Below, in pieces: positions 8,752-17,568 of a stretch of DNA of 64,000 nucleotides. A program made the position numbers and the translations under genes. How positions within the stretch are numbered: the stretch's first letter is position 1; each line of letters begins with the position of its first letter. The DNA is from Nocardia sp. (lineage in GTDB: Bacteria > Actinomycetota > Actinomycetes > Mycobacteriales > Mycobacteriaceae). The DNA is taken from NCBI RefSeq assembly GCF_025465275.1, contig NZ_JAODNK010000043.1, forward strand, positions 1 to 64,000. Direction: 5' to 3'. Under the pieces are notes generated by a model. It had not been told where the DNA came from, did not search any database, and worked only from the letters and a program-made list of their open reading frames with translations.

Positions 8752-10044
8752 GTGGCTACCAAAGGTGCTCGCCGTGCTGTCATCGTGTCCGGTGTGCGGA
8801 CGCCGTTCGTTAGAGCGTTCGGTGACTACACGCGGATGGATTCCATCGACCTTGCTGATACGGCCGTGCGCGGATTGCTCGAGCGGACCGGGTTGCCGAA
8901 GGGTGAGGTGCAGGCGATCGTCTGGGGCGGGGTGATTCTCCCCAGTGCCGCACCGAATATCGCGCGTGAGATCGCGCTGGATCTCCAATTGGACCCGGGC
9001 TGTGAGGGTTACACCGTCACCCGTGCCTGTGCTTCCGGATTGCAGGCCATCACCTCTGCGGTCGCCGCCATCGAGCGCGGCGAATACGACATCATGATCG
9101 CCGGCGGCAGTGACTCCACCAGTAATGCCGAGGTGAAGCTGCCGCAGAAGGTGGTGCACGCCGCCGCACCGCTGGCGCTGGGCAAGCCGAAGGCCAAGGA
9201 CTATCTCACCGCCGCAGCGCAATTGGCGCCCTTCTTCGACCTGGTGCCGCGCCGGCCGAAGATCGAGGAGCGGACCACCGGCGAGGTCATGGGGGAATCC
9301 GCCGAGAAAATGGCGCGCATCCACGGTATTTCGCGCGCCGCGCAGGACGAGTTCGCGGCCCGCTCGCACCACCGCGCCGCCGCGGCCATCGAATCCGGGC
9401 GGTTCGACAGCGAAGTGCTCTCGGTGACCACCCCCGAGGGCAAGGTCGTCGATCGCGACGGGCTGGTGCGCCCCGGCACCAGCGTCGAGAAACTGTCCAC
9501 GCTCGCACCGGTTTTCGCCAAGGGCGGCACCGTCACCGCGGGCAATGCCAGCCCGCTCACCGACGGTGCGTCGGCGGTCCTGCTCATGAGCGAGGAGAAG
9601 GCCCGCGCGCTCGGCTTCGAACCCCTGGCAGCCTTCCGCTCCTGGAGTTTTGTCAGCGTCGACCCGCGTGACCAGGTCCTCATCGGCCCGGCCATCTCCA
9701 TGCCGCGCGCCCTGGACAAGGCCGGATTGTCCTTGGCCGATATCGATTTCGTCGATATCCACGAGGCCTTCGCCGCGCAGACCCTGTCCGTCGTCTCGGC
9801 CCTGGCCAGTGACGACTGGGCCAAGACCCGCCTCGACCGGGACACCGCCGTCGGCGACATCGACCCCGCGATTCTGAATGTGCACGGCGGCTCGGTCTCG
9901 CTCGGCCACCCCTTCGGTGCGACCGGCGCCCGCATGGTCACCACCATGGCCAATGAACTCGCCCGCACCGGCAAATCCACCGCCTTGCTCGGCATCTGCG
10001 CCGCCGGCGGCATCGGAGCCTCGGCGGTGCTCGAGCGCGTCTAG
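8752..10044 (+). CDS. Acetyl-CoA acyltransferase (FadA2/FadI-like thiolase)
   Basis: 430-residue thiolase, probably cleaving 3-ketoacyl-CoA in fatty acid beta-oxidation. The nucleophilic Cys is in TRACASG, the catalytic His in NVHGGSVSLGHPFGATGAR, and the second Cys in GICAAGGIG. The size and the motif layout fit the FadI/FadA2 branch, whose partner FadJ/FadB gene is not adjacent here. GTG start with GAAAGGAAA upstream. It stands alone between family A copy 3 and a strong terminator; a palindrome at 8700 suggests a dedicated repressor. Confidence 0.9.
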   Translation: MATKGARRAVIVSGVRTPFVRAFGDYTRMDSIDLADTAVRGLLERTGLPKGEVQAIVWGGVILPSAAPNIAREIALDLQLDPGCEGYTVTRACASGLQAITSAVAAIERGEYDIMIAGGSDSTSNAEVKLPQKVVHAAAPLALGKPKAKDYLTAAAQLAPFFDLVPRRPKIEERTTGEVMGESAEKMARIHGISRAAQDEFAARSHHRAAAAIESGRFDSEVLSVTTPEGKVVDRDGLVRPGTSVEKLSTLAPVFAKGGTVTAGNASPLTDGASAVLLMSEEKARALGFEPLAAFRSWSFVSVDPRDQVLIGPAISMPRALDKAGLSLADIDFVDIHEAFAAQTLSVVSALASDDWAKTRLDRDTAVGDIDPAILNVHGGSVSLGHPFGATGARMVTTMANELARTGKSTALLGICAAGGIGASAVLERV

Positions 10045-10110
10045 CCCACTCCGAATCCCCGTCCCGCCCCTGCGAAAAGGCCTGCCGCATCCGGGTATGC
10101 CGGATAGCGG

Positions 10111-10180
10111 ACCGAACAGCCCGTCTCTGGATCGCACAGCGCATACAAGGACTGTGCGGTCGAGAGACGGGCTGTTCGGT
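10111..10180. terminator. Bidirectional terminator hairpin
   Basis: Perfect 18-bp arms ACCGAACAGCCCGTCTCT (10111-10128) and its complement at 10163-10180, with a second inner stem CGCACAG/CTGTGCG. It lies between the convergent thiolase and BluB genes. Confidence 0.85.
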
Positions 10181-10215
10181 TCCGAATTGAGGCGTGTTTC
10201 GCCGCGGGAGTCCGG

Positions 10216-10887
10216 CTATTCGGCGGAGGTTTGGGGGGTGAAGCGCTCCCAGTGAATGGCGGAGTCGAGGGGGCGGCGGGTGCGCCAGCCGAAGCGTTCC
10301 AGATCGGGGATCTGCTGGAATTCGTCGACGGGGCCGACACAGAGCCAGGCGACCGGCTTGATGTGATCGGGGAGGTCGAGCAGGTCGGCCAGGATCGGGG
10401 TGTCGTAGAAGCTCACCCAGCCGACGCCCACACCCTCGGCGGTCGCGGCCAGCCAGAGGTTCTGAATCGCCAGGATGGTGGAGTAGATGCCGGTCTCGGG
10501 GACCGTCGCGCGGCCCAGCACATGGCTGCCGCCGCGCGCCTGATTGTGGGTGACCACGATCCCGGTGCCGGACTCGGTAATTCCTTCGATCTTGATGGGA
10601 TTGAAGGTCTCGGAGCGATCCGAGGGCAGTGCGTCATGGAATTCGCGGCGCTTGTCGGCGACATGATCGGCGAACTTCGACAGCATGGCCGGATCGCGAA
10701 TCACGATGAAATCCCACGGCATGGAGTTGCCGACACTGGGCGCGCGATGGGCCGCGTCGAGGATGCGCAAGAGCGTGGAGTCGTCTACGACCTCTCCGGT
10801 GAACTCCGCGCGCACATCGCGGCGCAGGCGGATGGCGTCGTAGACGCTCAGACATTCATCAGGGGCGATCGGACCTTCAGCACACAC
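10216..10887 (-). CDS. bluB: BluB-type nitroreductase (5,6-dimethylbenzimidazole synthase)
   Basis: 223 residues of the nitroreductase fold. YDAIRLRRDVRAEF, AAHRAPSVGNSMPWDFIVI and the block AIQNLWLAATAEGVGVGWVSF are the BluB pattern; BluB converts FMNH2 and O2 to the lower ligand of cobalamin. Other flavin nitroreductases share parts of this, so the exact reaction is inferred. The GTG start at 10887 has only a weak G-rich ribosome site. I looked for a cobalamin riboswitch upstream and did not find one. Convergent with the thiolase gene. Confidence 0.78.
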   Translation of the reverse strand: MCAEGPIAPDECLSVYDAIRLRRDVRAEFTGEVVDDSTLLRILDAAHRAPSVGNSMPWDFIVIRDPAMLSKFADHVADKRREFHDALPSDRSETFNPIKIEGITESGTGIVVTHNQARGGSHVLGRATVPETGIYSTILAIQNLWLAATAEGVGVGWVSFYDTPILADLLDLPDHIKPVAWLCVGPVDEFQQIPDLERFGWRTRRPLDSAIHWERFTPQTSAE

Positions 10888-11019
10888 GCCCCCCAGTCAA
10901 CCAGGCCCCGCCGCGGCCTTACCGGGCAGCCCGCCCTATAGACGCGGTGCCGTTTCTCCTCGTCGGGCGTGGTCGTGGCACGACCACTTCCTGTCATAGC
11001 TACGCGACCACCACCTCCT

Positions 11020-11107
11020 GTCATCCCGGCGCGCTTTCGGCCGGGATCCACACCGGCTGCTCTCCAGCGGTTTCGGTGGATCCCGGCCGAAAGCATGCCG
11101 GGATGAC
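11020..11107. repeat. Family C repeat pair, inverted
   Basis: GTCATCCCGGC...CTTTCGGCCGGGATCCAC at 11020-11051 is followed by its inverted copy ending GCATGCCGGGATGAC at 11107, giving a long imperfect hairpin. Related single copies lie at 15528 and 54981. It occupies most of the 300-bp gap between BluB and the first desaturase. Confidence 0.75.
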
Positions 11108-11140
11108 GGGGCGACTCCGGGTTAATGCTGCCCGGTACGC

Positions 11141-11176
11141 CGAAGCGCCCCCGCTGAATTCAGCGGGGGCGCTTCG
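11141..11176. terminator. Terminator of first desaturase gene
   Basis: Perfect 36-bp palindrome: CGAAGCGCCCCCGCTGAA and its complement, just past the desaturase stop at 11192 (reverse strand). Confidence 0.85.
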
Positions 11177-11191
11177 AATGGTTCGGGGTGA

Positions 11192-12442
11192 TCAGCCGAC
11201 CAGGGCGGGCTCGCGGCGGGTGATGCGGCGACGGCCCTCCGCGAGGGCGGTGCGCAGGCCGCGACGCGCGCCGGTGGTCGGATCGATGCTGGCCTGGCCA
11301 CCGAAGACCTTCTCCGACTTGGTTTCCGGAGCATCGTCGGTGCTGCGGCTCAGGTACTTGTTGGGCAGCGACAGCTTCATGATGGTGCGCCACGACTTGA
11401 AGTACTGCACCGGCAGCGAACCGGTGGTGTACGGCAGGTCGTACTTGTCGCACATGGCCCGTACTCGCACCGCGATGTCCTTCAGCCGATTGGACGGCAG
11501 ATCCGGGAACAGGTGGTGCTCGATCTGGTGGCTGAGATTGCCGCTCATGAAGTGCAGCAGCTTGCCGCCGGAGATATTGGCGCTGCCGAGCATCTGCCGC
11601 AGGTACCACTCGCCCTGGGTCTCGTTCAGCACATCGCCCCGGGTGAACTTCTCGGCGCCGTCGGGGAAATGGCCGCAGAAGATGATCGCATTGGTCCACA
11701 CATTGCGGATCACATTGGCGGTCAGGTTCGCGGTCAGCGTGCCGAAGAAGGCCGGACCGGTGAGCAGCGGGAACAGCAGGTAATCCTTGCCCGCCTGCTT
11801 ACCGATCTTCTTGAGCACCAGCGTGCGGTCCGCTTCGAACTGCTTCCATTCGGGGCTGTCCTTGGCCCACTTCTTCTTGGCGATCTTGCCGAGCTCCAAA
11901 TGCTGGATGGCGACGCCGTATTCGAAGAAGCTCTGCAGCAGCAGGTTGTACAGCGGCTGGCCGAGGTAGAACGGGCTCCAGCGCTGATCGCGGGTGACGC
12001 GCAGCAGGCCGTAGCCGATATCGTCGTCCATGCCCAGCACATTGGTGTACTTGTGGTGCAGGAAGTTGTGCGTGATCTTCCAGTGCTCGGACGGGCCGGC
12101 GTTATCCCATTCCCACTGGGTGGAGTGGATTTCCGGATCGTTCATCCAGTCCCACTGGCCGTGCATGACGTTGTGGCCGATCTCCATATTCTCGATGATC
12201 TTGGCCGTGCCGAGCAGTGCCGCGCCCGCGAACCAGGCCGGCGGGAAGAGGCTGAAGAAAAGCGCGCCGCGGCCGGTGATTTCGAGGCCGCGCTGCAGGC
12301 GAATCACATTTCGGATGTAGCGGGCATCGCTATCACCCCGGGAAGATTCGATTTCGCGGCGGATGGCATCCAACTCCGCGCCGATTGCTTCGACATCCTC
12401 CGGGGTGAGGTGTGCGTATTCCTTGACATCCGAGATCGCCAT
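11192..12442 (-). CDS. Membrane acyl-CoA desaturase, DesA3-like
   Basis: 416-residue di-iron membrane desaturase, probably making oleoyl-CoA-type products for membrane lipids. The three histidine boxes are present: GHNVMH, HNFLHHKYT and HQIEHHLFP. Hydrophobic segments near residues 60-80 and mid-protein fit the integral-membrane family. The electron donor is probably the reductase at 14184-15413, as in the M. tuberculosis DesA3/Rv3230c pair. The ATG at 12442 has no Shine-Dalgarno; TACAGT (12450-12455) 7 bases upstream suggests a leaderless mRNA whose promoter is overlapped by the operator at 12459-12479. Confidence 0.93.
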   Translation of the reverse strand: MAISDVKEYAHLTPEDVEAIGAELDAIRREIESSRGDSDARYIRNVIRLQRGLEITGRGALFFSLFPPAWFAGAALLGTAKIIENMEIGHNVMHGQWDWMNDPEIHSTQWEWDNAGPSEHWKITHNFLHHKYTNVLGMDDDIGYGLLRVTRDQRWSPFYLGQPLYNLLLQSFFEYGVAIQHLELGKIAKKKWAKDSPEWKQFEADRTLVLKKIGKQAGKDYLLFPLLTGPAFFGTLTANLTANVIRNVWTNAIIFCGHFPDGAEKFTRGDVLNETQGEWYLRQMLGSANISGGKLLHFMSGNLSHQIEHHLFPDLPSNRLKDIAVRVRAMCDKYDLPYTTGSLPVQYFKSWRTIMKLSLPNKYLSRSTDDAPETKSEKVFGGQASIDPTTGARRGLRTALAEGRRRITRREPALVG

Positions 12443-12458
12443 GCAAGTTACTGTACCG

Positions 12459-12479
12459 AAGGTTACGGCTCCGTAGGTT
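12459..12479. promoter_or_regulatory. Operator shared with reductase gene, desaturase copy
   Basis: AAGGTTACGG-CT-CCGTAGGTT, containing the palindrome TACGG-CT-CCGTA. It covers about -17 to -37 of the predicted desaturase transcript, a repressor position. The same sequence apart from about two bases is at 15482-15502. Confidence 0.7.
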
Positions 12480-12501
12480 TCCTACAGTTGAATCCGTAAC
12501 G

Positions 12502-12527
12502 TGTCGAACGCCGCATTGCGTTCGACA
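12502..12527. terminator. Terminator of second desaturase gene
   Basis: Perfect 10-bp arms TGTCGAACGC / GCGTTCGACA with a 6-base loop, 11 bases past the second desaturase stop on the reverse strand and just upstream of the first desaturase promoter. Confidence 0.7.
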
Positions 12528-12537
12528 TGTGCATCTG

Positions 12538-13956
12538 CTAGCGGTTACGTCGCAGGATGCGCGACAGCCGGCGCTCGCGGCCCGCCTTCGTCTGCAGCAA
12601 ATCCTTTTCCTGCCTGGCCTTTTCCTGCAGCGACGCCTTGGCCTCGCGGAGCACCGCCTTCTCGTGCAGCGCCTTCTCCTTGAGCGCCACCTTGGCCTCC
12701 TGCAGCGCCGAACGCAGCCCGCGCCGCTCACCCGTGATCGGGTCCACGCCCGCCCAATTGTGCTCGGCCAGCCACTCGCTGCTGTTCGGCAGCGACGGCA
12801 TGGAGGGCAGCGCAGGCAGGGTGACGCCCGCGAACTTGCGTTCCGAAGAGGTCTCCGGCGCATCGTCGGAGGTGCGCTTCAGGAATTGATCCGGCAATGC
12901 CAGCTTGTGAATCGTGCGGAACGCCAACAGGTATTGCTTACCGATCGAGCCGGTGGTGTACGGCAGGTCGTATTTGTCGCACAGCTCCTTCACCTTGACC
13001 GACACCTGGGCGTACCGATTGCTCGGAATGTCCGGGAACAGGTGATGCTCGATCTGGAAGCTGAGATTGCCGCTCATCAACGCCATGGCCGGGCCCGCCT
13101 CGAAATTGGCGCTGCCCAGCATCTGCCGCAGGTACCACTCGCCCTGCGTCTCGTTCTCGAACTGCTCTTCGGTGAATTTCTGTGCGCCGTCCGGGAAGTG
13201 GCCGCAGAAGATCACCGCGTACGCCCAGAGATTGCGAATCAGGTTCGCGGTGGCATTCGCCTTCAGCGTCGACTTCCACGCCGGACCGGTGAGCGCCGGG
13301 TAGATCACGAAGTCCTTGACGACCTGCTTGCCGGCCTTGCGCATGAAGTCCTTGGTCGGCGCGGAGAACCATTCGTCCTCCGGAATCCCCAACTGCCGCT
13401 TGGCCGCATCGAGATCGTGCAGTGCGATGCCCCACTCGAACAATGCCGCCAGCACCAGATTCGCGAACGGCTGGGCGAGATTGATCGGCTTCCATTCCTC
13501 GTCGCGCGTCATGCGCAGAATGCCGAAGCCCAGATCCTCGTCCATATCGAGGATGTTGGTATAGGTGTGGTGCGAGTAGTTGTGCGCCCGCTTCCACTGG
13601 GACGACGCACCCGTCATATCCCACTCCCAACTGGTGGAGTGGATTTCCGGATCGTTCATCCAATCCCATTGCCCGTGACTGATGTTGTGCCCGAGCTCCA
13701 TGTTCTCGATGATCTTGGCGACCGAGAGCAGGCCGGTGCCCGCGAGCCAGGCCCAGCGGTTCTTGCTCGCGAACAGGGTGGCGCGGCCCGCCGCCTCCAG
13801 CACGCGCTGGGCGCGGATGACGCGACGGATGTACTTCGCGTCGCGTTCCCCGAGGGACAGCTCCACGTCGCGTCGAATGGTGTCGAGCTCCTGACCCAGG
13901 GTCTCGATATCCGCCTCGGTGAGATGGGCGAACGCCTTGATGTCGGTGATTGCCAC
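12538..13956 (-). CDS. Membrane acyl-CoA desaturase with charged helical tail
   Basis: 472-residue paralogue of the adjacent desaturase, with the same boxes GHNISH, HNYSHHTYT and FQIEHHLFP. GTG 13956 is chosen as start: GGAAGG lies upstream and the first residues VAITDIKAFAHLT align with the paralogue's MAISDVKEYAHLT. An in-frame extension of 36 codons to 14064 runs through repeat element B1 and is probably not translated. Unlike the paralogue, it ends with about 60 Ala/Lys/Glu-rich residues (KEKALHEKAVLREAKASLQ...) that should form a long charged helix or coiled coil. Confidence 0.9.
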   Translation of the reverse strand: MAITDIKAFAHLTEADIETLGQELDTIRRDVELSLGERDAKYIRRVIRAQRVLEAAGRATLFASKNRWAWLAGTGLLSVAKIIENMELGHNISHGQWDWMNDPEIHSTSWEWDMTGASSQWKRAHNYSHHTYTNILDMDEDLGFGILRMTRDEEWKPINLAQPFANLVLAALFEWGIALHDLDAAKRQLGIPEDEWFSAPTKDFMRKAGKQVVKDFVIYPALTGPAWKSTLKANATANLIRNLWAYAVIFCGHFPDGAQKFTEEQFENETQGEWYLRQMLGSANFEAGPAMALMSGNLSFQIEHHLFPDIPSNRYAQVSVKVKELCDKYDLPYTTGSIGKQYLLAFRTIHKLALPDQFLKRTSDDAPETSSERKFAGVTLPALPSMPSLPNSSEWLAEHNWAGVDPITGERRGLRSALQEAKVALKEKALHEKAVLREAKASLQEKARQEKDLLQTKAGRERRLSRILRRNR

Positions 13957-13980
13957 CGGCGATCCTTCCGTGTCTAATTG

Positions 13981-14093
13981 CCTCCGCTTCGCTGCGGCGG
14001 GTTCGCGGCCCTGGAGTCTCGTTCTTCCCTCCTTCCGCTCCTCCGCTTCGCTCCTCCGCTCCACTCGGTCCAGAACGAGACGGGCCGCGAACC
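13981..14093. repeat. Dispersed hairpin repeat family B, copy B1
   Basis: CCTCCGCTTCGCTGCGGCGG leads into arms GGTTCGCGGCCC (14000-14011) plus GTCTCGTTCT (14016-14025), a pyrimidine-rich loop, then AGAACGAGAC (14072-14081) and GGGCCGCGAACC (14082-14093). It lies in the leader of the second desaturase. Confidence 0.82.
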
Positions 14094-14183
14094 GGGAGGG
14101 TTTTGCTTCAGAAGGGGACCTGCTACCGAGGGTAGCGGCTCTTCGGCGCGAGGGTGCCGGACGATTCGTTGTTCATACGCGCT

Positions 14184-15413
14184 TCATACATCGAGGGTGC
14201 AATCGCCCGCCGCGGCCGAGATGCAGGTCTGCACTTTGTCGCCCGAACGGCGCTCATTGCCGTTGCGAAGATCGCGTACGTGACCTTCTGTGACGGTCAC
14301 CACACAGGTCTGGCAAATGCCCATTCGGCAGCCGAACGGCATTTGCACGCCCGCGCTTTCGCCCGCCTGCAACAGGGTGGTGGCGCCGTCGATTTCGACG
14401 CTGCGGCCCGCGCGGGCGAAGGTGACGGTGCCGCCCTCGCCGGTGGCCGAACGCTCGATCTCGAAACGCTCCACATGCAGCTGGTCCGGGATTCCGGCCG
14501 CTGCCCAATGCTTTTCGATCTCGTCGAGCATGCCGATCGGGCCGCAGGCCCAGGTGTCACGCTCGCGCCAATCCGGCACCCGCTCGTCCAGCTCGGCCAG
14601 TGCGAACTTGCCGTGCTCTCCGGTGAAGTGCAGGTCGGCGGTGAAACTCGGGTGCTTGGAGTGCAATTCGCGCAGTTCATCGCCGAACATGACGTCGTCG
14701 GAGGTGCGCGAGGAGTGCACGTGCACCACATCCGGCACCACACCGCGCCGGTCCATGGTGCGCAGCATGGCCATCACCGGAGTGATGCCCGAGCCCGCGG
14801 TCAGGAACAGCACCTTCGCCGGCGGCGGCTCCGGCAGCACGAATCCGCCCTGCGGTGCGGCCAGGCGCACCACACTGCCCACCGCGACACCGTTGACCAG
14901 ATGGCTGGAGAGGAAGCCCTCCGGCATGGCCTTCACCGCAATCGAGATGAGCCGTTTGGCCTTGTGCTCAGGATCGGTCCAATCCGGCGGGCAGGTCAGC
15001 GAATACGACCGCCAATGCCAGCGGCCTTCGACCAGCACGCCGATGCCGATGTACTGACCCGGCGAGAACTTGAAGTCGAAACCCCAGCCCGGCTTGATCA
15101 CCAGCGTGACCGAATCCGAGGTCTCCTTGCGTACCGCGACGATCCGGCCGCGCAGTTCGCGCGCCGACCACAGCGGATTCACCAGGTGCAGATAGTCGTC
15201 CGGCAGCAGGGGAGTGGTGATCCGCGCGGCAGCGCCGCGCAGTGCGTTCATCTTGGTGCGTCCCGCGGTCGCGCCTTCGGCGACGGGCGCCTCCAGCCAT
15301 TCCCGGAGTCCCCGCACGGAGAATCCCCCAGTCTTCGATGCCATTTTCCGGACGTTCCTGTTCGTCGTGCGCTCGTGGCGCAGTGTCTTCATGCGCGACC
15401 CGAACCGGGTCAC
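14184..15413 (-). CDS. Ferredoxin reductase-type electron donor (Rv3230c-like)
   Basis: 409 residues. A flavin/NAD(P)H reductase core ([11 protein letters not shown] for [17 protein letters not shown] for the nucleotide, [14 protein letters not shown]) is followed by a C-terminal plant-type [2Fe-2S] domain with [12 protein letters not shown] and a last Cys in VQTC. It likely passes electrons to the two desaturases downstream; in M. tuberculosis the homologue works with DesA3. The start is uncertain: GTG 15413 has GGAG close by, with Met codons at 15392 and 15344 also possible. The operator at 15482-15502 is shared with the first desaturase. Confidence 0.9.
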   Translation of the reverse strand: MTRFGSRMKTLRHERTTNRNVRKMASKTGGFSVRGLREWLEAPVAEGATAGRTKMNALRGAAARITTPLLPDDYLHLVNPLWSARELRGRIVAVRKETSDSVTLVIKPGWGFDFKFSPGQYIGIGVLVEGRWHWRSYSLTCPPDWTDPEHKAKRLISIAVKAMPEGFLSSHLVNGVAVGSVVRLAAPQGGFVLPEPPPAKVLFLTAGSGITPVMAMLRTMDRRGVVPDVVHVHSSRTSDDVMFGDELRELHSKHPSFTADLHFTGEHGKFALAELDERVPDWRERDTWACGPIGMLDEIEKHWAAAGIPDQLHVERFEIERSATGEGGTVTFARAGRSVEIDGATTLLQAGESAGVQMPFGCRMGICQTCVVTVTEGHVRDLRNGNERRSGDKVQTCISAAAGDCTLDV

Positions 15414-15481
15414 AGGCTCCGTGGCGCAGCTTCGTCGCTGCCCGGGTGCTTCGCGTGTGGCTTACCGCACGGTGTCACAGC

Positions 15482-15502
15482 AAGGTTACGGCATCGTAGG
15501 TT
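15482..15502. promoter_or_regulatory. Operator shared with desaturase, reductase copy
   Basis: AAGGTTACGG-CA-TCGTAGGTT, followed at once by a second palindrome ACGG-TG-CCGT. It matches 12459-12479 at all but about two positions, so one regulator probably controls the desaturase and its electron donor. Confidence 0.68.
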
Positions 15503-15527
15503 ACGGTGCCGTCGGCGACAAGAATCC

Positions 15528-15557
15528 GTCATCCGGGCATGTTTTCGGCCGGGATCT
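15528..15557 (+). repeat. Family C repeat, degenerate copy
   Basis: GTCATCCGGGCATGTTTTCG followed by GCCGGGATCT. Similar to 54981-55012 and to both arms at 11020-11107. Confidence 0.55.
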
Positions 15558-15581
15558 CCGCCCATGAACGATGACGGTGAG

Positions 15582-16169
15582 CTACAGCAGGTCGAGCAGG
15601 AACGGCAGTTCCTGTGCCGCGTACCAGGCCAATTGGTGGTCCTCGGCATCACCGAGCACGAATTCGGCATCCGCGTCACCCAGATCGGCGGCGTCGATGA
15701 CATCCACCGCCTTGGCAACCTCCGGTTCGGCCTCGGCCAGATCCACATGCACCGACGCGATGCGGTCGTACGGGATGGCACTCGATAGCCGCACCACGGC
15801 ATCGTCGAGATCGGGCCGCAGCGTCGCATCGTCCACATCGGCGGCGATGACCGCGCGCCGGAAGATGGGACCGCGCGCGGGCGCCGCATCGGAATCGTCG
15901 GCGGAATCGCTGTCATTGTCGGCCGCGGCCTGATCCTCGGCCAGCAGCCGCAGTGAGGCGCGGGCGGCTTCGGCCATGGCGACCTCGGCGAGTTCGTCGT
16001 CGTCGCCCGAGGCGTAGGCCTCGCGCAGCGCCGGAGTCACCGCGAAGGCGGTGTCGTTGATGACCCGGATCTCCCGGTCCGCGACCAGTTCCCGCAGCAT
16101 CGGCACAGTGGCCGGCACGTACACCCGCAATTTCTTCGACACGCCGGACGACTCACTGGACGCAGGCAC
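15582..16169 (-). CDS. Conserved hypothetical protein, Rv3231c-like
   Basis: 195 residues with no recognised catalytic motif. It begins MPASSESSGVSKKLRVYVPATVPMLRELV, has an Ala-rich middle with an acidic linker (DNDSDSADDSD), then VIAADVDDATLRPD, and ends WYAAQELPFLLDLL. The size and position resemble the conserved mycobacterial protein next to the desaturase reductase gene. GTG 16169 has GGAG 7 bases upstream and overlaps the end of the acyltransferase gene by 17 bases, so translation is probably coupled. Function unknown. Confidence 0.75.
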   Translation of the reverse strand: MPASSESSGVSKKLRVYVPATVPMLRELVADREIRVINDTAFAVTPALREAYASGDDDELAEVAMAEAARASLRLLAEDQAAADNDSDSADDSDAAPARGPIFRRAVIAADVDDATLRPDLDDAVVRLSSAIPYDRIASVHVDLAEAEPEVAKAVDVIDAADLGDADAEFVLGDAEDHQLAWYAAQELPFLLDLL

Positions 16170-17568
16170 CGAGCATCTCCTCCATCGACTCGTGCACCGA
16201 AGCGGTCAACACCGCGATATCGGCCATTGCGTCGCGGTCGGCGGTGAGTCCGTAGAAGACCCGCCCGTCATAGGAGGTGAGCCCGATACTCAAAGCCTGG
16301 AAGCGCAGCAGTGGCGACACCGGGTACATCTCCAGCATCCGCGCGCCGCCGATGTACATGGGCTGCTGCGGACCCGGCGCGTTGGTGATCACCAGATTGA
16401 ACGTGTGCTCTGCAAAAGTACTCGCCGCCCGCACGCTCATGGCATGCAGGCTCGCCGGAGCGAAACCGGCCATATGCACGAGCGTCCGGGCCTGCACACC
16501 CAGCTGATGCCGGGAGTGCGCCTCGGTGGCGTGCTTGATGTGCGACAGCCTGATCACCGGATTCGGTTCGCCCACGGGCAGATCCACCAGCAGTGAGGTG
16601 ATCTCGCCCGCCGGTTTCAGCGCCGCGCCGTCGGCGTACACCGACATGGGCACGACGGCCCGCAGCGTATCGGCCTCGGTGAGCACCTGGCCGCGCGAGA
16701 GCAGCCAATTGCGCAGCGCCCCGGTGACCACGGCGAGAATCACGTCATTGGTGGAGCAGTCGAACCGCTTGCGGATCTTGCGGTAGTCCTCCAGATCGGT
16801 GCGCACCACCTCCACCCGGCGATTGCGGGAGGTCCGGGTGTTCAGCGGGCTGTCCGGTGCGCCCAGGGCCGCGGTCCGCAGCATGGACACCATCTTCTGC
16901 ACGGCCTTGCCGGTGGCGTCGACCACCGCGAACGCCTCGGCGCCGTGATGGCGCATGACCTCGAGGGCCTCGCGCGGCTGGGTGGCCAGGTGCAGGACCG
17001 CGCCGATGAGCAGCTCCAGATCGGCGGGCTCGCGATGTGCGATCCAGGCATCGTCGGCGACCTCGCGGGGTGCGGCCGAGGTGTCCAGGATCACATGCCC
17101 GATTTCCAGGGCGGAATCACCGTCCACCAGCGCCGAATGCGTTTTGGTGAACAGCGCCGAACGGCCCTGCGAGAGACCTTCGACGAGGTACATCTCCCAC
17201 AGTGGCCGGGTGTGGTCGAGCGGGCGCGAGGCCAGCCGGGCGACCAGATCGAGCAGCTGTTCGTCGCTGCCCGGTTCGGGCAGCGCGGACCGGCGGACGT
17301 GATAGGTGATGTCGAAATGCGCATCGTCCACCCAGACCGGGCGGCCCAGCGTGAACGGGATTTCGCGCACTTTGCGCCGGTAGAGCGGCACCATCGGCAA
17401 TCGCGATTCCACCAGCGACACCAGGCCCTCGTAATCGAGCGGCGGGTGGCCGGAGTTCCCGGCGGCAACCGGATTGCGCAGGATGGCGAGGGAACCGATG
17501 TGCATCGGGTTGCTGGTCGATTCGAGCCGGTAGAACGCTGTGTCCTGTGGCGTCAGTCTCGTGATCAC
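16153..17568 (-). CDS. WS/DGAT-family acyltransferase
   Basis: 471 residues from GTG 17568, chosen because VITRLTPQDTAFYRLE is the usual family N-terminus; the open frame upstream to 17919 looks non-coding. The family makes triacylglycerol or wax esters from acyl-CoA. The catalytic HHxxxDG motif reads THSALVDGDSA here: the first His is Thr, while the second His and the DG are kept. NDVILAVVTGALRNWL and ITNAPGPQQPMYIGGARM match family blocks. The ppk2 homologue found beside this gene in M. tuberculosis is absent. Substrate not predictable. Confidence 0.88.
   Translation of the reverse strand: MITRLTPQDTAFYRLESTSNPMHIGSLAILRNPVAAGNSGHPPLDYEGLVSLVESRLPMVPLYRRKVREIPFTLGRPVWVDDAHFDITYHVRRSALPEPGSDEQLLDLVARLASRPLDHTRPLWEMYLVEGLSQGRSALFTKTHSALVDGDSALEIGHVILDTSAAPREVADDAWIAHREPADLELLIGAVLHLATQPREALEVMRHHGAEAFAVVDATGKAVQKMVSMLRTAALGAPDSPLNTRTSRNRRVEVVRTDLEDYRKIRKRFDCSTNDVILAVVTGALRNWLLSRGQVLTEADTLRAVVPMSVYADGAALKPAGEITSLLVDLPVGEPNPVIRLSHIKHATEAHSRHQLGVQARTLVHMAGFAPASLHAMSVRAASTFAEHTFNLVITNAPGPQQPMYIGGARMLEMYPVSPLLRFQALSIGLTSYDGRVFYGLTADRDAMADIAVLTASVHESMEEMLGACVQ

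Noticed and set aside
10888..11019. Possible cobalamin riboswitch upstream of the BluB-like gene
   Set aside because: No B12 box or the usual conserved loop sequences could be found on the reverse strand.
13957..14064. 36-codon N-terminal extension of the second desaturase
   Set aside because: It runs through hairpin repeat B1, lacks a ribosome site, and the paralogue starts at the position of GTG 13956.
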